From NCBI GenBank assembly GCA_903813345.2, contig CAIIXF020000003.1, positions 23,825,248 to 23,889,247 of the forward strand: a DNA stretch of 64,000 nucleotides, written 5' to 3'. Positions 1-10,900 of the stretch are shown here, piece after piece. Source of the stretch: Owenia fusiformis (lineage: Eukaryota; Annelida; Polychaeta; Sabellida; Oweniidae). Position numbers and translations under genes: made by a program. The notes beneath the pieces were generated by a model. The model saw only the letters and a program-made list of their open reading frames with translations. It was not told the DNA's origin and did no database searches. The number at the start of each line of letters is the position of its first letter. The first letter of the stretch is position 1.

Positions 1-254
1 ACAACTTTATTTCATAACTCTCATTTTGCATTGATCATCAATAAGAGAGTATTGAAGGTAATTTACAGGGTCAAAAAACACAATGTAAATTCTATGATTA
101 TGTAAATACAGTAAAAAAACGCATGGAACCTTTTTGTAAGTGGAACACCTTTTGCAAGTGGAATTTTTTTTAGCAGAACTAAGGTTGTTCTACTTACATT
201 AGGTCTAGCTGCATTGCGTTAGTTTCTTTAATAAAATAAAATGAAAAAACTTAC

Positions 255-600
255 AGGGTCCGAGAGCATACATCTCGCATGTGACGATATTGCCAGGAAA
301 CACCCAAAAAGAAAGATCATTCCATTTATGGTACTATAAACTGGATATGGATACGGTATCAGCATCACAAATATCACTACGTATATTGCATAAAACACTA
401 AAAGCCATGTGAAGAAGACGCACACCAGCCCACAAATGTCTTTCACAAACCACACTCTATGACAATTTGGGAAAGCATATATTCCAATAGTGTTCCAGTA
501 TCGTGTACAATCGATTTCTTTAACAGTGTCATCTTCAGGGTCGTACGGCTGGACTGACTTACGTCCACTTGTCCGTATAATCGCTCCTCCACTCTCAGAC
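255..600 (-). CDS. ZDHHC3/7-like: DHHC palmitoyltransferase, ZDHHC3/7-like, N-terminal exon (partial)
   Basis: Protein S-acyltransferases of this family attach palmitate to cysteines of membrane-associated proteins, mostly at the Golgi. This exon encodes an N-terminal cytosolic stretch, then VWFVKDICGLVC, a first membrane segment (TWLLVFYAIYVVIFVMLIP) and a second (INGMIFLFGCFLAISS) ending in HARCMLSDP. Order and sequence match the start of ZDHHC3 (GODZ)/ZDHHC7, where the same ..LTDP motif precedes the exon carrying the DHHC Cys-rich domain. The exon ends at a GTAAG donor (254-250). Its upstream edge is either an acceptor (AG at 602-601 after a pyrimidine-rich run) or a start ATG at 617; I prefer the acceptor. 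The catalytic DHHC exon lies off the left edge, so activity cannot be judged. Family assignment is firm; the ZDHHC3 versus ZDHHC7 choice is not. Confidence 0.85.
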
Positions 601-2163
601 CTGGAAGAACACCACATGCCATAATTACGATTTTATTGTACATATATACTGTAATATGAAATAAAATGCTGCAGTGTTAGTAATTAATGAAAATAAGATG
701 ATAGGAATATAAACAACATTATATGGTAGAATTACAATATAGATGATAATGGAAAGAATTCAGCGACAAAATAATTTAAATTTCAAATTAAATTAACATG
801 TAAATTGTGATGCCTGTAATTGGAAGGTCCACAAAAGGCAAGTTTTGACTGACTAGACCTAGTAGTAGGACCTTCTGGGGCTATCTTGTTTATTACATTA
901 TTCACACATAGGCATCAAAAAAGAAAAATTAATCAAATCTCCATATTGCAAGGATTTAATCAAATGATTTAACTGTAACCCACATTTGGAATAGCCCCAC
1001 AAAGAAATAACACAATTGTTAAAAGACAATTTTAATCCAAACTAGGATTCCATAGAATCAGTGTTTAACAGAAATGAGACTGTTTCTTATATAAATCACA
1101 TTCTTTAATGCTCCAAGTATGGCAGTTGAGTAAGCCAATAAAATTACGGTAGTACTCAACTGCGGAACAGAAAACACATTTATATCATGTTGCTGTGGCT
1201 GAACCAGAAATTCAATGCAAGAGCGTCAGAGTTTGTAAATGTATGTATTTGGGAGTGGAGAATCGATCCATTTAAATACCGTTATCGTTTGAGCTGATAG
1301 TAGTTCCATATCTTGCCTGTGCCCAGCATTTAAAAGAAATATTTGCGTTGCGGACACTGACAATAATTTCAGACATCCAAAGTAGCATAGAAAGTGTTGT
1401 TGTATCTGAACAAATATTTGTCTTCTAATTTCTGAATTTTATGTGTAAACAAAATATATTAAAAAAATTTCACAGACCATCAAAATATGTACTTTTCAAG
1501 AATAATCCTTCATAACGAAGAAACAAAAAGACCCAAATGTACCCTCTGTTGCACCTGTCATACCTGTTACATCACAATGATCAATAAACTATGATTGTGA
1601 AAGTGTCAGATGACATGTGCTTCTATTGAAATCCCCACAATTATGTTGTTTTCTATTTATTTATTTAAGAAACATCCACACCGAGGGGTGTACCGCTGAG
1701 ATTCAAGATATCTACCCACATCTAGGGATTTTTTCATCATAATGGGACCCATATCTAGGTTTTTTCTTCAAAATAGGACCCACATCTAGGGATTTTTTTG
1801 TGAAAAAGTGACCCACTATTACAACATGTCCCCATATCCTCAATATATGAGAGTATCCCCCCAGGCATCTATACAACAAAGCCAACATAAAATTTGCCAC
1901 CTGATCTTGATTTACGCGAAAGTTACACATCTCACATATTTCCATCTTTACATATATATGTACCTCAAATATCTTTAATAATCAAAAAACAATAAATATC
2001 TGAAATACTGCAAAAAATTAACTCAAAATTTGGGGGATTCGCATACTTGTTGGAAAGGCTTGTTGGTACGGCCCTGCAATACAAGCTTTGTAGGCTAAGT
2101 CACCAGAGAATGCAGGAATTTACCAATGATGCTTGACCAATCCGTGGGCTTTTAGCCTTTCCC

Positions 2164-2187
2164 AATGGCCATGATATCATGGCCATT
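2164..2187. repeat. Perfect 24-bp palindrome
   Basis: The half-site AATGGCCATGAT is followed directly by its reverse complement, with no spacer. No adjacent gene explains it. Confidence 0.8.
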
Positions 2188-2815
2188 ACACATACCTATA
2201 TTTATAATGACGCAGCAGCAAAATGCGATAAACTATGCACCTATCCTATCTTTGAATGCTATGAAATCACTCTGCTACGTTTTTAGTGAAGTAATTTGGT
2301 ATTTCATGAGTAATTAAGAGATTTGTGTCAAAAATTTGGAACTAATTTTGAAAATTAAAATCCTCTTTATGCGCATGCGTGGTATCGCATGTCAAACTTT
2401 TAACTAATCAAAATCATTATTTCAATACGAGTTTAATAACATAAGCGGACAATTAGTTTAAAACATTCTATTAAAAAACGTTTTATCTAAAACGAAAGAA
2501 TATGATATCTCGTTACACGTTTAGTAACTTTAGCAAAATCTTATTATAATAATTTCGTTACTTGGTGTTCATATAGATTTGCATAACGACCAGAGGAACC
2601 TGTTCAACTAAGTTGAAATTGCTTGGACATTATACTTATAGAACCAAGGATTTACGATAATTAAGAACTCAAGAATTACAATTTCAACTGTATAAATGAG
2701 ACAGGAAACATGTGGGCTGGTCAAATAAAGGGTAGGTCTCCAACTAACATAATTTTAACATTTATGCTAGTAGGACTAGGGACATCTTGAAGTCTATGGG
2801 CTTTCAATTAGAGTT

Positions 2816-3205
2816 AGAGTCCATTTCACTGCTTCTTTCGTCAGTAGAACGGCAAAAATAAGAAATTGGGAGACCATTGTGCAATAATATATGGAAAAGT
2901 ATATTCATAATGTACATGAATGACATTTGTATATCTTGGATCGCTTCTAGTTTGGCTTATAAAGTGTGTGGCCTCTTATATTTGGATGTTTCTCTGCCAT
3001 GTTATTTTCAATAAGATTAACATGGCTGAAATTCTTCAAATTACAAGACGGCACAGGCTTATTGCACAAAAAACTAAAAAATCTGAAAGATACAAATGTC
3101 ATTCATGTACATTATGAATATACTTTTCCATTATTATTGCACAATGGTCTCCCAATTTCTTATTTTTGCCGTTCTACTGACGAAAGAAGCAGTGAAATGG
3201 ACTCT
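2816..3205. mobile_element. Foldback/MITE-like element with ~116 bp inverted arms
   Basis: Arms 2816-2932 and 3090-3205 are near-perfect inverted copies: one 2-bp indel in a TAATATAT tract, no other difference seen. They enclose ~157 bp of unrelated sequence. No coding capacity is credible. High arm identity suggests a recent insertion or an arm kept alike by gene conversion. The superfamily is unknown because no clear target-site duplication was found. Confidence 0.75.
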
Positions 3206-5204
3206 AGCTTTGCTAATCAACAGATGTATTCCATCCCTGTGTCAAGGTCATTTCAAGCTTGCTATTTTTACTTGAAAGTATAGCCTAAATGCATTTTTTT
3301 TAAATTAACAATAGCGAAATAAATGCACCCAGAATTCAATAAGAGAGCAATTTTTGGAAGAGAGTCTTGAGCAAGTTTGTGAAATTTTTTCAGAAAAATA
3401 TTCGTGGTTTTGAACAACCCCTGAACTCCACTCATAGCGCATCGACCGGTTTCTTACTGCCTATATATGAAAAACATATACTCACATCTTATAAAAAATG
3501 TTTTTCTGTAATCTAATTCATCAGTGCTTTCTTTTTAATCACTTTTTATACGAGGAAACTGAAATGAAATATTCTTCACTGTTATGCTATGTCTAAATGG
3601 CAAACTATAAGAAAGATTTCTAATGAATTAAGAAATCACAATCTGATTAATTGAAATTGCTTATTATTGAACGTGTGATCATAACAATATTGGTTAAACG
3701 AAGTTTTAAAGATAAACTGAATGTGACAATAATTCTTGAATAAAGAGGTAAGAGAACATGAAATTGTTGATTTCGATTGTCCGTTTAAGTTTGCTATCTG
3801 ACCTACATTGCGATAAAAATATGAACGGTTCGTTTTTATCAATTAGCAGTCGAGGAAAAAACCGAACGTTCTTCTGCTGGAATACTTATGAAGACTCCTT
3901 CTTATTCCCGAGCCCCCAAAGGCCTTGGATCCACCCTTCCAAGAGAATTACTCATTATCTAATTTCAGTACATCATCCATGCCATGTTGGCCACAGATTG
4001 CCAAACTCATTCACCAGATACTAGCCTTCTTTATAGAGCATCAGACGGGATTCATGTCTAAGGAGTGATTGGTTGGTTGGTTGGTTATAGACTATTATAT
4101 CCTATGTTATGGTGCTTTAATGTAGTCACTTGTTGTGCCTTTTTAAAGTCTCTAGTCCTTTTCACTTGTGTTGCTTTATGAACAGTCATGGGCTGTAGTT
4201 GATATACATGAATTATATTGTCGACTTTACAGGCCTTTTAGAACCTCTTAGTTTTAACATGGGCTGAAAGCTCATGGTTTTAATTAAGAAGGTTTTTAGT
4301 TCTTTCTTTATCTTGGAATTTATGTTTTTGTTCAGCTCGTTGTTTACTAGTACTCCAGTTAGTGTTTTCAGGTCCACTTTGCAGAAGTATTTTGTTTTTC
4401 AAAACAAATAAAAAGGAAATTGTGATTCTTCATGAATAAAATACCCTGATGCTAGTACATACTCTTTTAAAAGTGAAGTGAAAGTTCAGCAAAACTAGAA
4501 GCTATCGGAACTGAAACCTATAACTACTGGAGGGAGATAAGAAAACTAGAGATTTTATCAGTATATGTTTGAGAGGATCATACGATTTTTCATACATTCA
4601 CAGCTCTATGCTAAACAACTGTTGTACCTCACATGAATTTGTTATTTGGAATTGTTTAGTTTTCAAGGTGTGGAAAAAAGATTCATAATACCTAATGAAA
4701 ATCACATTGATATAGAGTCAATAACAAGAATATTAATAATTTATTTTAATTATATTTTTATATTGCACATTACATGAGCATGACAATACAAACATGCTTA
4801 TAAGCATGTATATATTAACAAAATATACAGTGAATTAGAGTATTATGTAAGTGTATATTAACATTTATCAAGTTTCAGAATTGTTCAATTTAGTTGGCGT
4901 TTACACTTTACAGTATATGATCACATACCAAGAACACAAACCTTTGAGGTTTAACTGTTACTATTTGATTACCTATGATCACATACTGAGAACCTTTACA
5001 GCCCCAATATAAAGTTTCAACCACTCTGGCTTATAATGTACTTCATACGATCACAAATCAATATCAGGAACCTCTAAGGTATATGTACTATGACCACAAA
5101 TCAAGATCGTGAACCATTTAGGTTTTACATGTTTATTTGTACTTTATATTATACTTTACATGTACTATACAAGGCATTAACATGACAAAATGTCACCACC
5201 TAAA

Positions 5205-6950
5205 ACAATTTGGTCAATTTAAAGCAAGTTGGAAAATACCTTTTGACCTTAAGAAGGTTTGATTTGAACTTCTTAGAACATGTAGATGATTTTGAAAAAT
5301 AAATTCGTCAATTTGAAGCAAGTTGAAAAAAAACCTCTTTGACTTTTTTTGACATTGAGAAGGTCATTGAAGGTCAAATGTAAAGTCAGATTTGAACTTC
5401 TGAGAACATGTAGATGATTTTGAAAAAAAAATTAAGTAAATTTGAAGCAAGTTAAAAAAAAACCTTTTTGACCTTGAAAAGGTCATTGAAAGTCAAATGT
5501 CAAATCTAAAGTCAGATTTGAACTTCTGAGAACATGTAGATGATTTTGAAAAAAAATTAGTCAATTTGAAGCAAGTTGAAAAAAGACCTTTTTGACCTTG
5601 AGAAGGTCATTGAAGGTCAAATCTAAAGTCAGATTTGAACTTCTGAGAACTTGTAAAGTCAAATTTGAACTTCTGAAAAGATGTAGACGATTTTGAAAAA
5701 AAAATTTGGTCAATTTGAAGCAAGTTGAAAACAGACCTTTTTGACCTTTTTTGACCTTGAGAAGGTCATTAAAGGTCAAATCTAAAGTCAGATTTGAATT
5801 TCTGAGAACATGTAGATGATTTTGAAAAAAAAAATTAGTCAATTTGAAGCAAGTTGAAAAAAGACCTTTTTGACCTTTTTTGACCTTGAGAAGGTCATTG
5901 AAGGTCAAATGTAAAATCTCAAGTCAAATTTAAAGTCATATTTGAATTTCTGAGAACATGTAGATGATTTTGAAAAAAAAATTAGTCAATTTGAAGCAAG
6001 ATGAAAAAATACCATTTTGACCTTTTTTGACATTGAGAAGGTCATTGAAGGTCAAATGTCAAATCTAAAGTCAGATTTGAATATCTGAGAACATGTAGAT
6101 GATTTTGAAAAAAAAATTTAGTCAATTTGAAGCAAGTTGAAAAAAGACCTTTTTGACCTTTTTTGACTTTGAGAAGGTCATTGAAGGTCAAATGTCAAAT
6201 CTTAAGTCAAATCTAAAGTCAGATTTGAATTCCTGAGAACACGTAGATGATTTTGAAAAATTTTTTAGTCAATTTGAAGCAAGTTGAAAACAGACCTTTT
6301 TGACCTTTTTTGACCTTGAGAAGGTCATTGAAGGTCAAATGTCAAATCTTAAGTGAAATCTTAAGTCAGATTTGAATTTCTGAGAACACATAGATGATTT
6401 TGAAAAAAAAATTTAGTCAATTCGAAGCAAGTTGAAAACAGACCTTTTTGAGAAGGTCATTGAAGGTCAAATGTCAAATCTAAAGTCAGATTTGAAGGTC
6501 AAATCTAAAGTCAAATTTAAAGTCAGATTTGAATTTCTGAGAACATGTAGATGATTTTGAAAAAAAATTTAGTCAATGTGAAGCAAGTTGAAAAAAGACC
6601 TTTTTGACCTTGAGAAGGTCATTGAAGGTCAAATGTCAAATCTTAAGTCAGATTTGAACCTCTGAGAACATGTAGATGATTTAGAAAAAAATTGAAGTCA
6701 GTCTAAACAGTATTTGTTAAGTTATAGGAAGTTGTAAGAAATTGTTACAGACGCCGGACGCCAACCGCCGGACGCCGGACGCCAACCGCCGGATGCCAAC
6801 CGCCGGACGCCAACCGCCGGACGCCAACCGCCGTCGCAAAAAAAAACGGAGACCATAACAATATGTCACCACTTTTGGTGGTGACATAAAAAAACGGAGA
6901 CCATAACAATATGTCACCACTTTTGGTGGTGACATAATAAATCATCATAA
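5205..6950. repeat. Tandem array plus terminal hairpins; pearl/Helentron-associated-like element
   Basis: About ten diverged ~120-170 bp units run from 5205 to about 6710. Each carries GAAGCAAGTTGAAAA, TTTTTGACCTT, a GAGAAGGTCATTGAAGGTCA core and AACATGTAGATGATTTTGAA. They are followed by a GC-rich ~14-15 bp minisatellite built on GCCGGACGCCAACC (about 6750-6832). Two ~63 bp direct copies of a block follow, each ending in a hairpin (GTCACCAC, TTTT loop, GTGGTGAC; about 6840-6935). Tandem core, then simple repeat, then 3' hairpin is the layout described for molluscan pearl elements and Helentron-associated elements. The match is to structure only, since no Rep/helicase gene is present. Confidence 0.6.
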
Positions 6951-7180
6951 ACCAAGATCAGGAACCTTTAAGGTTTTACATGTACTTTATATGATCACAA
7001 ACCAAGATTGTGAACTGTTTAAGTTTTAAATGTACATGAACATTTGTACTTTTATATGCTCATGAACCAAGATCAGGAACCTTTAAGGTCGCAAACCAAG
7101 ATTGTGAACCTTTAAGGTTTTACAATGTACTATAGATGATCACATACTAAAAACCTGAACATTACAATACACAAGCTTTA

Positions 7181-7560
7181 TAGTCCATTTGTCACCCCTA
7201 TGCATCCAATAGTGAACCTAGAAATTGTTAAAAGTACGATGTTTTATGGTCGATTTATGATAATAAGGGTTTTCTGAAGTGATTTAACTGGGTTGCCAAA
7301 AAAGTTTGTTTGGGGAAAAAATTATATAGGCTGATTAAGGAAGGGTGCAATCGCTTAACAGCTTGTTGACTATTGACTTAGCGTTGGGATACCACCATAT
7401 ACCTAGTATGTTACCATGGGAATAGATACAAAATTTTTCCCAAAAGTTATTTTTTTGGCAACCCAGCTAAATCACTCCAATAATCCCTAATGATAGTATT
7501 TACGCAGAAAAACATCATACTTTTAACTATTCATACGTTCAGAAAATGACAAATGGACTA
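7181..7560. mobile_element. 380-bp MITE with TA-flanked inverted termini
   Basis: The element begins TAGTCCATTTGTCA and ends with its exact reverse complement TGACAAATGGACTA. Inner inverted homology continues on both sides (TTAAAAGTACGATG, GGGTTGCCAAAAAA). The terminal TA on each side fits a TA target duplication, as made by Tc1/mariner-type elements. No ORF is present. Confidence 0.8.
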
Positions 7561-7674
7561 TTACTTGAAACTTTACTTTTTCATGATCACATATAAATGA
7601 CATGTGCTTTTAAAGTAGTACAGTATATGATCAAATACGAAGAATATGAGCTTTAAAGGTAACATCAGATTACT

Positions 7675-7810
7675 GTTCAGTAGATACACTTAATTTGGCT
7701 ACCGTTTTTAATTTGACGGATTGAAGAAATTCACCAAATTAAAAATCCGCCAATTTTCAGGTCAAATCCGCCAAATTAAGTAGCGTCAAATTAAGTGTAT
7801 CTGCAGTAAT
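7675..7810. mobile_element. Short inverted-repeat element of the AATTAAGTAGC family
   Basis: Ends read CAGTAGATACACTTAATTTGG and, inverted, AATTAAGTGTATCTGCAGTA; the interior repeats CCAAATTAA/TTAATTTGG motifs. A longer relative with the same motifs occurs at 59376-59767. Confidence 0.55.
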
Positions 7811-7982
7811 TTTTTTCTTCTTGTTAAGTTGTTATACCCTGGTGTAATATTCAACATCAATATTATGCAAATTATTCATATGCAACATTTTGATTTCAAT
7901 GCAGTTTAAATGCATAATGTACCTTTTCCAATATGCAGGACCTATCATGTATAGTTATAAAATAATTCGAAGTCTAAACTAT

Positions 7983-10900
7983 TTAATTATTTTCAAATGT
8001 TCTTGGTTTCCGTCGAGTTGCTCTATGTTTTCCTTGCACTGACATGAAATGAGTCAATAATTCGTTAAATGGCACATCTTTCAAAGTTTCCCGATCTTCT
8101 GGTGAAGGTGACAGTAACTGATTGGAGCTGAAAGTAGATTTGTAACAAATTTTTGAGAAAATTAGGTGCACCTTGTAACACAAGATATGTTTATAAAATG
8201 ATATACTGATACATCATTAGTCAGTGGACCATTAACAGAAACTTCTTAAAGTTAAGAATTCATAAAATCAATTGTTCTGTAACTGTGACGTCATTATATC
8301 CAGTGTTACAACAATTGAGTTACAAATTCGTAACTTTACAAAGTTTCTGTTATGACCACCAAGCTATTATAATAAAGCTAATATTTTATTGGGAGTACAT
8401 CATTACTAGCTTTGGCTAACCCAATAAAAGAGATAAAGGTTGATAAAAACTATTTTATACAAATCCTGCAAAATGTTTTTATATGAGTTGTATAGGTGCA
8501 CTTTGTACATACATGACATAGTAAAAAAACATGAAATAATTTTTTTTATCTAAGGCCCATCTTAAACAACTAAGTGTGACCACCACTGATTCAGATAGGA
8601 ACACCCATACTAAAGTATGGCTTGCCAATCCCATTAGTTAACATCAACATACATGGTTACCATTGGAATATGCATGGCTTGCCAATCCAGCAACATACAA
8701 GTTAACATCCACATACATGGTACTGGAATGTCTTACCTAGAATGTGGAGTGGGTGAGAATGATGCGGGAGGTATACATTGTAATCTGTGTTGTAACGTCC
8801 TGAATGCATCACTCTGGGGAAGCAACATCAGCAGACCATAGAGACTCTTAAGTAAATACTGGTTAGACTCTGTATGGAGAAGTTGGAGACGCAGATCTGT
8901 TAATATTAATGAACACTAGAATCATCTACACTACCCAAAATAACTTAAATTTTGGCAGTTTTTAATCACCACCTTAATAAGGTCCTTTAATTCATTTGTC
9001 CATAATAAAACAAAGTAACAGAACATGAATACCAGGTAAATCAATAAGTTCCCGGAAAAAGGCTCTAATTTCTCTATTTTTGTACCAATCTTATTGAAAA
9101 CTAAAGAAATGAGAGCCTTTTTCCGGGAACTTATTGATTTACCTGGTACATACAATTACATAAGTAAGGCTAGGCTAGGTATCATGAGTAGTAGTACAGT
9201 TAATGAACTTAGAAATTAAGATTTATCTATGGACATCCAGCACAAATAAGCTACATGTATTATTGCTTTTATTACCAAAATAAAAGCTCTACCACTTACA
9301 TGTGAATATGGGTGACTCTAAAATTGGCTTTCGAGCAGAACTTCTACCCCCATAGAGTATATGTGTACAAAATATGAACAAAAACTGGCCAACGGTATTT
9401 GAGTTATAAGCCACATGTATTATTGCTGTTATTACCAAAATAAAAGCTCTGCCACTTACATGTGAATATAGGTGACTCTATTAGCTGCACAAGTTTGTCA
9501 ATCTCAGTGAGGAATTCTACAGTAACTTCTAAATCTCCGCTGGACACATAGGTTAAGGTGAATTGACATGTTCAAAGATAGAGCCAGATAACAAAGTATC
9601 AATCTATCAACTGAAGATATATTATTTCTATGATCTAAAATTGTTGAATAAGGCCAGCTTCAAAATAACATGGAGATCAGTATCTTACATAGGTTGGCTT
9701 GTAGTGACATCTTTTTAACTTGGTTTTAATGTCTGAGTGTAATATTCATGCAATATTTTTGTACACTATTATATTATACTGTACAATGAGAAGTCGCTGT
9801 TACCCTAGTAATAGGAACAACATAGTAATATAATCTCAATTCTGTGACTATTTATTATAAAATACTGCCATGTACATTGAAAATTGCTTGAAAGGCTGAC
9901 AATGTAAAAAAAGCAGAGACCACCGTATTATAACTTATTGAACTCATGTATTGTATGTTAAAGGATACAAAACCTGCATAAGGTGACTGGCATGTTGATA
10001 TGTTTGGCACAGGAAGCAGAGGCCAACTGTCGCAACGGGATTGTGACACCAGGACTTGTATAGACATATGAATAGGTCAACGCTTTCCTGAAATATAAAA
10101 ATAAATGTTAACATAACCAGTGATGAGTTGGTAGGCCCATAGCCAGGATTTGTTAAGGGGGGTTCACTATTTAACAAATTCCAGGGTGGGCTCACTTTTG
10201 ACAACTTTGGTCCAAAAATGACCAAAATCACTTAAAAAATGCTCATAATGGTGAAAAACTGCATGATTTTGAATGAATTTTTTTATCAGAGGGGTTCACT
10301 CGAACCCATTGGCTTAAGGTCCTGAAGAGGGAGGGTGTGTTTAGGTTTAGTATAAGAAACAAGAACCAATTGTAAATACAGCACAATAATTTGTTTAGAT
10401 ATATGAAAATTACCTTTGTTTCAAGTTCTTTAAGTTGCATTCTAAGTTCAAATAATTCCGTTGAAGTAAGCAGGATTGTGCTCAATGTCTGGACCATGTT
10501 TGATGCAAACTTTGTGTCCTCTTCCTCATGTAACAGTATTTCCGATATGCACCTATAGATGTCCTCGGAGTTCAGTTGTAGACACAGCTGCCTGAAATAT
10601 GACCATTTTTGAAATACAGTAAAACCTGTCTTAGTGAACACCTCTCTCTTATGAACACCTCTCTCTAGGGAACACCTGTCTCTAGTGGACATCTTTCCTC
10701 TGCATGCTTTAGTGACTTTTCTATAAATTACCTTCTCTGTAGTGAACAACTACCAATACTGAATATTTTTTCTAAGCAAAAAAGTTAAATATACACATGT
10801 ATGTAAAAACCAAATCATACAATCACATCTTTAGTCAAGTCAGTGAACCTGGAGTAGAAATTACATATGAAAATGCAGCATTAGAAAATGCAACCTTACC

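Larger units (their letters stand above)
601..5200. other. Intergenic region between the ZDHHC exon and VAC14, no gene seen
   Basis: No exon with recognisable protein similarity was found on either strand. The stretch holds three imperfect ~35 bp copies of a motif containing CCCACATCTAGGG (about 1703-1815), a 24-bp perfect palindrome (2164-2187), an inverted-repeat element (2816-3205) and a short ATTGGTTGG-type run near 4066. Otherwise it is AT-rich unique-looking sequence. Confidence 0.6.

Noticed and set aside
5561-5908. Minus-strand 115-codon ORF with LTFNDLLKVKKGQKG repeats
   Set aside because: It is a translation of the tandem DNA array and does not extend beyond it.
9969-9974. VAC14 exon 14 ending at the GTTTTG donor (position 9974)
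   Set aside because: It would put exon 15 out of frame; ending five bases later gives [12 protein letters not shown], matching human KFGDLEVTVDFL.
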